Below are positions 54,916-62,639 of a DNA stretch of 64,000 nucleotides, in pieces. The DNA lies in NCBI RefSeq assembly GCF_019392195.1, contig NZ_JAHXKI010000006.1, forward strand, positions 62,001-126,000. The letters run 5' to 3'. Within the stretch, counting starts at the first letter, position 1, and every line of letters begins with the position of its first letter. Made by a program: the position numbers and the translations under genes. Origin of the DNA: Marinobacter sp. F4206. Lineage in GTDB: Bacteria > Pseudomonadota > Gammaproteobacteria > Pseudomonadales > Oleiphilaceae. Under the pieces are notes generated by a model, which worked only from the letters and a program-made list of their open reading frames with translations, searched no databases and had not been told where the DNA came from.

Positions 54916-55293
54916 TTACTTGAGCTCAACAGAAGCGCCTGCTTCCTCAAGCTTCTTCTTGGCTTCTTCAGCGTCGTCTTTGCTGGCAGCTTCCTTGATA
55001 GTGGAAGGTGCGCCGTCGACCATTTCCTTAGCTTCTTTCAGACCCAGGCCGGTCAGTTCACGAACGGCCTTGATTACGTTGACCTTCTTCTCACCAGGAC
55101 CGGTAAGAACAACGTCAAATTCGGTCTGCTCTTCAGCAGCGGCAGCTTCGCCACCAGCAGCTGCAGGCGCGGCAGCAACAGCTGCAGCGGCAGATACACC
55201 GAACTTCTCTTCCATTGCTTCAACAAGCGCAACAACGTCCATTACGCTCATTTCTGCGATTGCGTTCAAAATGTCTTCGTTAGACAGAGCCAT
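54916..55293 (-). CDS. rplL: 50S ribosomal protein L7/L12
   Basis: Stalk protein that recruits translation GTPases, present in several copies per ribosome. It has 125 residues: an N-terminal dimerisation domain (1-33), an Ala/Gly-rich hinge at about 34-55, and a C-terminal factor-binding domain with [20 protein letters not shown]. It lies 40 nt after rplJ. Confidence 0.98.
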   Translation of the reverse strand: MALSNEDILNAIAEMSVMDVVALVEAMEEKFGVSAAAAVAAAPAAAGGEAAAAEEQTEFDVVLTGPGEKKVNVIKAVRELTGLGLKEAKEMVDGAPSTIKEAASKDDAEEAKKKLEEAGASVELK

Positions 55294-55333
55294 GACTTTC
55301 TCCCAAAAATATAAAAAATGGTGTTCAACAGAA

Positions 55334-55864
55334 TCAAGCAGCTTCTTGCTTCTGGTCGCGAACTGCCGCTACAGCACGAGTCACTTTCGAAGGAACTTCG
55401 TTCAGTGTCCGTGCCAGCTTGGTGATCGGTGCCTGTGTAACCGCGGCCAGCATCGTCAACGCTTCGTGACGTGTTGGCAGCTTGGCAAGGCGATCAATCT
55501 GGTCTGCACCCATCAGCTCTCCGCCGACGGCCAGTCCCTTGATCTCAAACGCCTCTTTCTCTTTGGCAAAATCCTTCAGCAGGCGCGCTGCCGCACCCGG
55601 ATCTTCCATAGAGAATGCCAGAATGGTCGGACCAACCAGGGCCTCATCGATACACTCGAACTCGGTACCACGGATTGAGATCTTTGCCAGGTTGTTACGA
55701 ACAACCTTAAGGACCACATTCTCGGCACGAGCCTTGGCACGAAGAGCCGTCATGTCACCAGAGGTAACACCACGGTAGTCAGCCAGAACCACAGACAGAG
55801 CACCACCGGCAGTCTCGTTGACTTCAGCGACGATCGCTTTCTTGTCTTCGAGTCTAATTGCCAC
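55334..55864 (-). CDS. rplJ: 50S ribosomal protein L10
   Basis: Stalk base protein binding L12 dimers; with L12 it represses its own messenger in E. coli. It has 176 residues, from a GTG start ([19 protein letters not shown]) with a GAGGAG site upstream. The C-terminal helix [20 protein letters not shown] binds L12. It is preceded by a 219-nt leader. Confidence 0.97.
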   Translation of the reverse strand: MAIRLEDKKAIVAEVNETAGGALSVVLADYRGVTSGDMTALRAKARAENVVLKVVRNNLAKISIRGTEFECIDEALVGPTILAFSMEDPGAAARLLKDFAKEKEAFEIKGLAVGGELMGADQIDRLAKLPTRHEALTMLAAVTQAPITKLARTLNEVPSKVTRAVAAVRDQKQEAA

Positions 55865-56083
55865 TGGATTTCTCCTCGATTTCGCCGGGTTTATCCCGGC
55901 AAACCCATCATTGCCCTTTCGGGCGCCTTAACGGTGTTTGGGTTCAGAGAGAACGTCTTCACACCGTCTGCGCAGGCGTTGCTTTAACCCTTACTGCCCT
56001 CCCAACAGGAGGGCTTCGGGGGCCTGCGGTCTTTGACAGCCTTGGCTTCCGCCTAGACTACAAAGTAACTATCGCTCAGGAGA
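55865..56083 (-). promoter_or_regulatory. Probable L10 leader between rplA and rplJ
   Basis: This 219-nt gap has no gene but holds GC-rich hairpins: GCCCTCC/GGAGGGC at 55996-56014 and GCCGGG/CCCGGC at 55884-55900. The latter ends about 10 nt before the ribosome site. Position and length match the L10-L12 autoregulatory leader; the kink-turn itself was not resolved by eye. Confidence 0.55.
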
Positions 56084-56782
56084 TCAGATTGCCAGACCGC
56101 CCTGATCGATAGTCAGGCCAGGACCCATCGTCGACGAAACGGTGATCTTCTTCAGATACACACCCTTCGCCGAAGACGGCTTGGCCTTTTTCAGATCTGC
56201 GATCAGAGCTTCAAGGTTTTCCTTGATGTTCTGCGCAGAGAATTCAACGTTACCCAGCGGAGCGTGGATAATGCCGTTTTTGTCGGTACGGTAACGAACC
56301 TGACCAGCCTTGGCGTTTTTCACCGCGGTCTCGACATCAGGCGTCACGGTGCCGACCTTCGGGTTCGGCATCAGGCCACGGGGGCCAAGGATCTGACCCA
56401 GCTGACCAACAACACGCATGGCATCCGGAGTGGCAATAACCACGTCGAAGTCCATGTTGCCTTTCTTGACTTCGTCAGCCAGGTCATCCATGCCTACCAC
56501 GTCAGCACCCGCTGCGGTGGCCTTCTCGGCATTTGCGCCCTGGGTAAAAACGGCTACACGTACAGTTTTACCGGTACCGTGGGGCAGAACAGTGCTGCTA
56601 CGAACCACTTGGTCCGATTTACGCGCATCTACACCCAGATTTACGGCAACGTCTACAGACTCCTTGAACTTCACGTTCTGACCCAGCTCAACGAGCAGGG
56701 CAACCGCTTCGTCCACGGAGTAAGCGCGAGTAGGATCGACCTTTTCACGAATCAGCTTCTGACGCTTGCTCAGCTTTGCCAT
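56084..56782 (-). CDS. rplA: 50S ribosomal protein L1
   Basis: L1-stalk protein moving the E-site tRNA, and repressor of the L11 operon in E. coli. It has 232 residues, with [17 protein letters not shown] near 130-148 and the C-terminal [12 protein letters not shown]. It lies 1 nt after rplK. Confidence 0.98.
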   Translation of the reverse strand: MAKLSKRQKLIREKVDPTRAYSVDEAVALLVELGQNVKFKESVDVAVNLGVDARKSDQVVRSSTVLPHGTGKTVRVAVFTQGANAEKATAAGADVVGMDDLADEVKKGNMDFDVVIATPDAMRVVGQLGQILGPRGLMPNPKVGTVTPDVETAVKNAKAGQVRYRTDKNGIIHAPLGNVEFSAQNIKENLEALIADLKKAKPSSAKGVYLKKITVSSTMGPGLTIDQGGLAI

Positions 56783-56783
56783 G

Positions 56784-57215
56784 TTACAGGCCCTCCACGT
56801 TCAGGCCCATGCTGCGGGCTGTTCCTGCAATGGTACGAACCGCTGCGTCCATATCGGCTGCAGTGAGATCCGGCTCTTTGGTCTTGGCAATCTCTTCCAG
56901 CTGCTCACGGGTCACGGTGCCGACTTTCTCGGTGTTCGGACGACCAGAGCCGCTCTTGATGCCAGCTGCCTTCTTCAGCAGAACCGGCGCAGGCGGAGTC
57001 TTGGTGATGAACGTGAAGCTGCGATCACTGTAAACTGTGATCACAGTCGGAATCGGCAGACCAGGCTCCATATCCTGAGTCTGGGCGTTAAACGCCTTGC
57101 AGAATTCCATGATGTTCACGCCGCGCTGACCCAGTGCAGGACCAACGGGGGGACTCGGGTTGGCCTTACCGGCAGCAACCTGAAGCTTGATGTAGGCTTC
57201 AATTTTTTTAGCCAT
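56784..57215 (-). CDS. rplK: 50S ribosomal protein L11
   Basis: GTPase-centre protein needed for RelA activation, 143 residues (E. coli 142). It opens [20 protein letters not shown], with [20 protein letters not shown] following. The ATG at 57215 has GGAGAG upstream; the open frame further upstream is not family sequence. Confidence 0.98.
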   Translation of the reverse strand: MAKKIEAYIKLQVAAGKANPSPPVGPALGQRGVNIMEFCKAFNAQTQDMEPGLPIPTVITVYSDRSFTFITKTPPAPVLLKKAAGIKSGSGRPNTEKVGTVTREQLEEIAKTKEPDLTAADMDAAVRTIAGTARSMGLNVEGL

Positions 57216-57282
57216 GATAGCTCTCCTATGGGTTCGAACGCCTCTCGGCTCCCCTGGTTTCACAACTGCTAAGTGCAGACAC

Positions 57283-57315
57283 AAAAAGCCCGCGTCGCCA
57301 GAGCGCGCGAGCTTT
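57283..57315 (-). terminator. Terminator or attenuator between nusG and rplK
   Basis: AAAGCTCGCG and CGCGGGCTTT pair (one G-U) around an 11-nt loop and run into U5. It lies about 20 nt after the nusG stop. It suggests that rplK has its own promoter or that readthrough is partial; no clear promoter was found in the 57216-57282 remainder. Confidence 0.75.
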
Positions 57316-57333
57316 CAGCTTATCAGCCGCTGA

Positions 57334-57867
57334 TCAGTCCTTTTCGACCTGCCCAAACTCCAACTCTACCGGAGTTGAACGCCCGAAAATGAGCACAGCG
57401 ACCTTAACCCGACTCTTGTCGTAGTCAACTTCCTCGACGACGCCATTGAAGTCAGCAAACGGCCCCTCAATAACACGCACAATTTCGCCCGGCTCAAACA
57501 GCGTCTTCGGCTTCGGCTTCTCGGCACCACTCTCAACCCGACGCAGGATGGCTTCTGCCTCACGCTCGGTGATCGGTGCCGGCTTGTCTTTGGTGCCGCC
57601 GATAAAACCCAGAACCCGCGGCGTATTCTTAACAAGGTGCCACGTACCGTCGTCCATTTCCATCTGCACGAGTACGTATCCCGGATAAAACTTCCGCTCA
57701 CTCTTGCGCTTTTTACCTTCGCGCATTTCGACAACTTCTTCGGTCGGGACCAGGATGTCGCCGAACTTATCTTCCATGCCGTTAAGCGCAACGCGCTCCT
57801 TCAGAGTGCGCATTACGTGCTTTTCAAAGCCAGAATACGCATGAACGACGTACCAGCGCTTAGCCAT
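57334..57867 (-). CDS. nusG: Transcription elongation/antitermination factor NusG
   Basis: Binds RNA polymerase and couples it to Rho or to ribosomes through S10. It has 177 residues: NGN domain (about 4-115) with [20 protein letters not shown] and a C-terminal KOW domain (about 125-177) with [20 protein letters not shown]. Normal length. It lies 12 nt after secE. Confidence 0.98.
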   Translation of the reverse strand: MAKRWYVVHAYSGFEKHVMRTLKERVALNGMEDKFGDILVPTEEVVEMREGKKRKSERKFYPGYVLVQMEMDDGTWHLVKNTPRVLGFIGGTKDKPAPITEREAEAILRRVESGAEKPKPKTLFEPGEIVRVIEGPFADFNGVVEEVDYDKSRVKVAVLIFGRSTPVELEFGQVEKD

Positions 57868-57879
57868 TGCCCACTCCTG

Positions 57880-58248
57880 TTAACCGATAAATCCGGCGAC
57901 CAACATACTGATCAGCGAATCCATACCCCACAATAACAGCGCCACAACCAGCACAAAAACCACCACAATTACGGTAGTTTGCACCAGCTCAGGCCTGGTG
58001 GGCCATACCACTTTCCGAATCTCTACCCGCGCTTCCTTCAACAGCGTCGCAAAACGACGACCGCGATCTGTCTGAAGCGCCACCAGGGCCGCAACAATAG
58101 CGAGACCCACGAGAGCCAGAACCCGATACAGCAGAGACTCGGCACCAAAATACTGATTTCCCACCACACCGATGGCAATCAGAGCGAAAACAACCAGCCA
58201 CTTCAAGAAATCGAAACGGCTGGTTGACTGAACGGCTTTTGACTCCAT
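57880..58248 (-). CDS. secE: Preprotein translocase subunit SecE
   Basis: Essential clamp of SecY, 122 residues with three membrane segments (about 16-33, 40-60 and 94-115), the long gammaproteobacterial form. The conserved cytoplasmic EVRKVVWPTRPE-type stretch appears as EIRKVVWPTRPELVQTT. The ATG at 58248 is chosen; the frame is open further, into the tRNA gene, but that is not family sequence. Confidence 0.96.
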   Translation of the reverse strand: MESKAVQSTSRFDFLKWLVVFALIAIGVVGNQYFGAESLLYRVLALVGLAIVAALVALQTDRGRRFATLLKEARVEIRKVVWPTRPELVQTTVIVVVFVLVVALLLWGMDSLISMLVAGFIG

Positions 58249-58281
58249 AGGAATCAACTTATGTATCCGGATGTTGAAAAA

Positions 58282-58357
<76 letters not shown>

Positions 58358-58393
58358 GCACCGAAACAACTCAGTGCACTTACTTCGAGTCTA

Positions 58394-59590
58394 TTACTCG
58401 ATGATCTTGGCAACCACGCCGGCACCAACGGTACGGCCACCTTCGCGAATCGCGAAGCGCAGGCCATCTTCCATGGCGATCGGAGCGATCAGGGTAACAC
58501 TCATCTTCACGTTGTCACCCGGCATAACCATTTCCACGCCTTCCGGCAGTTCACAGGAACCGGTTACGTCGGTCGTACGGAAGTAGAACTGCGGGCGGTA
58601 GCCCTTGAAGAACGGAGTATGACGACCGCCTTCTTCCTTGCTCAATACGTACACTTCACACTCGAACTTGGTGTGCGGAGTGATGGAGCCCGGAACCGCC
58701 AGAACCTGACCACGCTCAACGTCGTCACGCTTGGTACCACGCAGCAGAACACCAACGTTCTCACCGGCACGGCCTTCGTCCAGCAGCTTGCGGAACATCT
58801 CAACACCGGTACAAGTGGTCTTCACGGTATCCTTGATACCAACGATTTCCACTTCGTCACCAACCTTGATGATGCCACGCTCAACACGACCGGTCACAAC
58901 GGTACCACGACCAGAGATGGAGAATACGTCCTCGATCGGCATCAGGAACGGCTGATCAATCGCACGCTCCGGCTCCGGGATGTAGTCGTCCAGGGCTTCT
59001 ACCAGCTTCTTAACAGCGGTAGTACCCATCTCGTTGTCGTCCTTACCGTCCAGCGCCATCAGCGCGGAACCGGTAATGATCGGGGTGTCGTCGCCCGGGA
59101 AGTCGTACTGGCTCAGCAGATCACGAACTTCCATCTCGACCAGCTCAAGCAGCTCTTCGTCGTCGACCATGTCGGCCTTGTTCAGGAACACGACAATGTA
59201 CGGTACGCCAACCTGACGGGACAGCAGGATGTGCTCGCGAGTCTGCGGCATGGGGCCGTCAGCGGCGGAGCAAACCAGGATCGCGCCGTCCATCTGCGCC
59301 GCACCAGTGATCATGTTCTTCACATAGTCAGCGTGGCCCGGGCAGTCTACGTGTGCGTAGTGGCGAGTCGGGGAATCGTACTCAACGTGGGAAGTCGCGA
59401 TGGTGATACCACGCGCCTTCTCTTCCGGTGCGTTATCGATCTGATCGAATGCACTGGCAGAACCAGTACCCCAGACTTCGTGGCACACACGAGTCAGAGC
59501 GGCGGTCAGAGTGGTCTTACCATGGTCAACGTGACCAATGGTGCCGACGTTGAGGTGCGGCTTACTGCGATCAAACTTTTCTTTAGACAT
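58394..59590 (-). CDS. tuf: Elongation factor Tu, copy 2
   Basis: Second EF-Tu gene, encoding 398 residues identical to those of copy 1 (41820-43016), with all GTPase motifs. It is embedded in tRNA genes (thrU-tyrU-glyT-thrT-tufB type cluster), as in E. coli. The ATG at 59590 gives [17 protein letters not shown]; an ATA/ATG-like extension of 7 codons is not shared with copy 1. Confidence 0.98.
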   Translation of the reverse strand: MSKEKFDRSKPHLNVGTIGHVDHGKTTLTAALTRVCHEVWGTGSASAFDQIDNAPEEKARGITIATSHVEYDSPTRHYAHVDCPGHADYVKNMITGAAQMDGAILVCSAADGPMPQTREHILLSRQVGVPYIVVFLNKADMVDDEELLELVEMEVRDLLSQYDFPGDDTPIITGSALMALDGKDDNEMGTTAVKKLVEALDDYIPEPERAIDQPFLMPIEDVFSISGRGTVVTGRVERGIIKVGDEVEIVGIKDTVKTTCTGVEMFRKLLDEGRAGENVGVLLRGTKRDDVERGQVLAVPGSITPHTKFECEVYVLSKEEGGRHTPFFKGYRPQFYFRTTDVTGSCELPEGVEMVMPGDNVKMSVTLIAPIAMEDGLRFAIREGGRTVGAGVVAKIIE

Positions 59591-59641
59591 TCGACCAATC
59601 TCCCTAATCAACCTGGATCATAACGTTGACCGGATTAATAA

Positions 59642-59717
59642 TGGAGCTCATGGGCGGATTTGAACCGCCGACCTCACCCTTACCAAGGGTGTGCTCTACC
59701 AACTGAGCTACATGAGC
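59642..59717 (-). tRNA. tRNA-Thr (GGT)
   Basis: 76 nt including CCA. The acceptor stem is GCTCATG/CATGAGC, the anticodon loop TTGGTAA gives GGT, and the T loop is TTCAAAT. It lies 51 nt upstream of tuf2. Confidence 0.97.
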
Positions 59718-59731
59718 ATTACAAACTAAAT

Positions 59732-59806
<75 letters not shown>

Positions 59807-59816
59807 GAGCAATTAG

Positions 59817-59901
59817 TGGTGGAGGGGGCAGGATTCGAACCTGCGAAGGCGATGCCGTCAGATTTACAGTCTGATCCCTTTGGCCACTCGGGAACCCCTC
59901 C
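59817..59901 (-). tRNA. tRNA-Tyr (GTA)
   Basis: 85 nt including CCA, with the long variable arm of class II tRNAs. The acceptor stem is GGAGGGG/CCCCTCC and the anticodon loop CTGTAAA gives GTA. Confidence 0.97.
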
Positions 59902-59940
59902 GAGTCAGATCCGCTAACGCGAACCTGTCAAAACAAAAAG

Positions 59941-60016
59941 TGGAGCTGGCGGACGGAATCGAACCCCCGACCTGCTGATTACAAGTCAGCTGCTCTACCA
60001 ACTGAGCTACGCCAGC
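59941..60016 (-). tRNA. tRNA-Thr (TGT)
   Basis: 76 nt including CCA. The acceptor stem is GCTGGCG/CGCCAGC and the anticodon loop CTTGTAA gives TGT. It is the first gene of the tRNA-tuf2 cluster, about 20 nt after the predicted transcription start. Confidence 0.97.
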
Positions 60017-60044
60017 TCACAATCGCCTCGTCAGCGAGGGCGGT

Positions 60045-60073
60045 ATACTACGGATTTTTTTTGGGCGTTGCAA
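60045..60073 (-). promoter_or_regulatory. Sigma-70 promoter of the tRNA-tuf2 cluster
   Basis: TTGCAA (60068-60073), a 17-bp spacer containing an A8 run, and TAGTAT (60045-60050), followed by a GC-rich discriminator typical of stringently controlled genes. The -35 box lies inside the 3' end of the SPOR-like gene. Confidence 0.75.
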
Positions 60074-60842
60074 CACCCTCGCAAGGGTTGATTTCGACGA
60101 AATCGAAATTGCTCCCGTAATCCGCTTTCACCGCCTCAACCAGCTCTTCAGCAAGCTCTGGCTCAGCCTCAAAAACGAGCGCGTAGCTTATCTGATTTCG
60201 GGGGAAGTTGGCCAGTACCGCATTAAAATTCTGACGCTTTTTTTCTTCCAGCACGGATATTGCTGCTGTCCGCGACTCAAACAGGCCGAGAGATATCGCA
60301 TTGCGGTTCTCCCCCTCAGTGACCAGGTACGAATCAATACCCTGACGCTGGATGTCCCGGAACTGCCTCAACGCCACCGATCGGGGCTGCGGTGGGATGA
60401 TAACCCAGTGATAAGGGGGCAACTCCCGCTCCACCTCTTCGAAGGTCACACCAACCTCTTGGGCCAGGGGCTGATTGGCCACCAGAGCCTGAGCAGCCTC
60501 AAGCGACTCAAACAGCCCCATCCGGACGCAGACCGGCGGGACAGTAACCGGCTCCGCAGCCGCCGTCTCCGGCTCGGGAGGCGCTGGATCCTGCACCTCA
60601 TTTACCCCGACCTCAGGCCCCTCCGCCCTGGAAAGCCCTTGGCTCGCGGGCGGGGGCTCGGCAACGGGCACCGTCGGGGCAGAGGACTCGGACGGCGACG
60701 ACCGCTCTGTGTTTTTCAAACTGGCTACGCGAGGTAGGCTCCCGGCGGCACCGGGTTCCGAGGTTGCGGGCGCCTGAAGTGCGCCGGCATAGTACCAGAC
60801 CCCCAGATTGAGAATTAATATAAGGAAGGCAAACCACTTCAT
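60048..60842 (-). CDS. SPOR-like membrane protein
   Basis: Bitopic inner-membrane protein of 264 residues. An N-terminal anchor (about 3-20) is followed by a Pro/Ala/Glu/Ser-rich periplasmic linker (about 24-100). Two alpha/beta repeats follow, with VCVRMGLFESLEAAQALVAN near 105 and NAISLGLFESRTAAISVLEE near 185. The repeated (x)xLGLFES pattern matches SPOR-type domains, which bind denuded septal peptidoglycan. The distal end is not obviously SPOR. It overlaps the coaX stop by 4 nt, so it is co-translated with coaX. Such a gene between coaX and the tRNA cluster is common in pseudomonads, but its function is not established. Confidence 0.75.
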   Translation of the reverse strand: MKWFAFLILILNLGVWYYAGALQAPATSEPGAAGSLPRVASLKNTERSSPSESSAPTVPVAEPPPASQGLSRAEGPEVGVNEVQDPAPPEPETAAAEPVTVPPVCVRMGLFESLEAAQALVANQPLAQEVGVTFEEVERELPPYHWVIIPPQPRSVALRQFRDIQRQGIDSYLVTEGENRNAISLGLFESRTAAISVLEEKKRQNFNAVLANFPRNQISYALVFEAEPELAEELVEAVKADYGSNFDFVEINPCEGVATPKKNP

Positions 60843-61573
60843 TCCGCCCGATCCTCATTGTCTATCAATTCAAGCCCTTCCAGGACCAATTGTGGCCGAT
60901 TCGTCGCGGAGAGCCCCAGCCCCAGAAGGCGATCGGCATCCCCCCCGGTAACGACGATATCGTTCAGACCATAAGTCCCGGCGTCCTTGTGGATCCGATC
61001 CACCATGGACGCCGACAGCCAGGCCAGACCGTGATTGACGCATTCCCCAGTGGATCTTCCGGGCCCGGTATCGAGCACCTGGTCCGGATCAAAGCCGATG
61101 CGGGCAGCATCCGTCTTGAGACTGCGAAGCATCATGTGGAGGCCGGGCAGAATAAAGCCGCCAACGTGGTTTCCCGAATGATCGACATAATCGACGGTAA
61201 CCGCGCTTCCGGCATCCACGACCGCAAAACTGCCAGACATGGAATGCCACGCACCGTACATGGCATGCCAGCGATCGGCCCCCATCCTGTGATAATCAGC
61301 ATAGGCGTTCACCAGCCCGCCACGACGGGACTCCGCCCAGTAGAACCGGACCGGTGCAGCGGTTCGCGTTGCCAGATATTCGATGAGCTTTAAACGCTTC
61401 TCCTCCGACGCCACCGTTGAGACTGCCACGCCGGTGATATCTCTGGCATCAACGGATAGCCCTGGCAACGGATCAGCATCATCCAGCCGCCCCAGCCCCC
61501 TACCCAGAATATGACCGGCCCGGTCCAGGCGCCATTTCAACAGGGAGTTGCCGGCATCTATCAACAACCTCAT
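60839..61573 (-). CDS. coaX: Pantothenate kinase, type III
   Basis: Phosphorylates pantothenate at the first step of coenzyme A synthesis. It has 244 residues with the ASKHA-fold motifs: LIDAGNSLLKWRLD near 4-17, the pantothenate loop GADRWHAMYGAW near 97-108, and VDAGSAVTVDYVD near 118-130 with the catalytic Asp. GGFILPGLHMM follows near 138. The type III enzyme is not feedback-inhibited by CoA. It overlaps birA by 4 nt. Confidence 0.96.
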   Translation of the reverse strand: MRLLIDAGNSLLKWRLDRAGHILGRGLGRLDDADPLPGLSVDARDITGVAVSTVASEEKRLKLIEYLATRTAAPVRFYWAESRRGGLVNAYADYHRMGADRWHAMYGAWHSMSGSFAVVDAGSAVTVDYVDHSGNHVGGFILPGLHMMLRSLKTDAARIGFDPDQVLDTGPGRSTGECVNHGLAWLSASMVDRIHKDAGTYGLNDIVVTGGDADRLLGLGLSATNRPQLVLEGLELIDNEDRAE

Positions 61574-62535
61574 GATGCTACCCGCAGGCTGATCTCTCCC
61601 GCGCGCACCGGGACGACGCCCTCGTCTGTGCGCAGAAGATAGTTACCCGACTCATCAATGCCATCCCCCGTTCCACGAACACTTCCGCCTCTGGCCTCGA
61701 GAGACCGCCCACGGAAAATGTCCCGTCGCTGCCAAGGCTCGCGAAAATCCTGAAAGCCAACGTCCGAGAAAACATGAGCAGCATCGAGGACAGCAGTGAT
61801 AACGGAACCGGCAATTTCACTCCGGGACCAACTAACGGCCGGGTAGGCCCGGGCCAGGCTGCTCCAGGGCTGGTCCACATCTTCGGCTTCTGACATATGG
61901 ACGTTAATACCGATGCCGGCAATCACCTGAACAACCCCTTCCTGCAACTCCCCCTGCAGCTCTACCAGAATCCCGCCCAATTTGCCCTGGGGCAGAAAAA
62001 TATCGTTGGGCCATTTCAGACCGATGTCGGACGCACCCAGCCCTTCAAGAGCATTGGAAACGGCAACCCCGAGCACCAGGCTCAAGCCATCAAGAACCGA
62101 AAACCCGCCATGAAAGGTAAGCCCCATGCTCATGTACAGATTCTGCCCTCGTGGACTACTCCAGTTGCGCCCCCGGCGACCCCGGCCTTCAGTCTGACAA
62201 TCAGCAATGGCGACAGGAATTCCACCGGCACCGTCGGCCACCTGCCTCACAACTTCGGCGTTGGTCGAATCCACCTCATCCAGAACCGTGAGGCTCAACT
62301 CAGACCGATGGTGCTCATCAACGGCCTTCAGGACAACGTCATGCTCCAGCATGTCAACAATGGATACCAGCTGGTATCCCCGTCCACGAATGGTGTCAAT
62401 TTTGAAGCCTTCGTCCATTGCACGCCGGATCTGCTTCCAGACTGCCGTTCGGCTCACGCCGAGCTGACCAGCCAGCGATTCTCCGGAGTGAACTTCGCCA
62501 TCGCTCAGTAAGGTAATCAGTGCCTTGGATTTCAT
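61570..62535 (-). CDS. birA: Biotin-protein ligase and biotin operon repressor
   Basis: Activates biotin to biotinyl-AMP, attaches it to BCCP, and represses biotin genes. It has 321 residues. The N-terminal winged helix (about 1-60) contains LAGQLGVSRTAVWKQIRRAM. The catalytic domain has the biotinyl-AMP loop GRGRRGRNWSSP near 115-127 and KWPNDIFLPQGKLGGILVE near 175-193. The C-terminal SH3-like domain begins near 275. The presence of the helix-turn-helix marks the bifunctional type. Confidence 0.97.
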   Translation of the reverse strand: MKSKALITLLSDGEVHSGESLAGQLGVSRTAVWKQIRRAMDEGFKIDTIRGRGYQLVSIVDMLEHDVVLKAVDEHHRSELSLTVLDEVDSTNAEVVRQVADGAGGIPVAIADCQTEGRGRRGRNWSSPRGQNLYMSMGLTFHGGFSVLDGLSLVLGVAVSNALEGLGASDIGLKWPNDIFLPQGKLGGILVELQGELQEGVVQVIAGIGINVHMSEAEDVDQPWSSLARAYPAVSWSRSEIAGSVITAVLDAAHVFSDVGFQDFREPWQRRDIFRGRSLEARGGSVRGTGDGIDESGNYLLRTDEGVVPVRAGEISLRVAS

Positions 62536-62570
62536 CAGACATTTTCCGGCCAGGGGAGTAGTAACGCCGG

Positions 62571-62599
62571 ATTAAACAACAGGAGAGCACAAAAGACAA
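62571..62599 (-). promoter_or_regulatory. Sigma-70 promoter of birA
   Basis: TTGTCT (62594-62599), a 17-bp spacer and TTTAAT (62571-62576) on the minus strand, with a leader of about 30 nt to the birA ATG. Confidence 0.55.
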
Positions 62600-62601
62600 A
62601 A

Positions 62602-62620
62602 CTGGCGGCCGCCGCCTGTG
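62602..62620 (-). terminator. Weak terminator after the right-edge gene
   Basis: GGCGG and CCGCC form a short GC stem with a 3-nt loop, followed on the minus strand by an interrupted U stretch (TTTTGTCTTTT). That U stretch overlaps the birA -35 box. Confidence 0.4.
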
Positions 62621-62639
62621 CGACAGACCACCAAAATGC

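Noticed and set aside
59591..59641. tuf2 extended by seven codons upstream
   Set aside because: The extension is absent from the otherwise identical tuf1 and lacks its own ribosome site.
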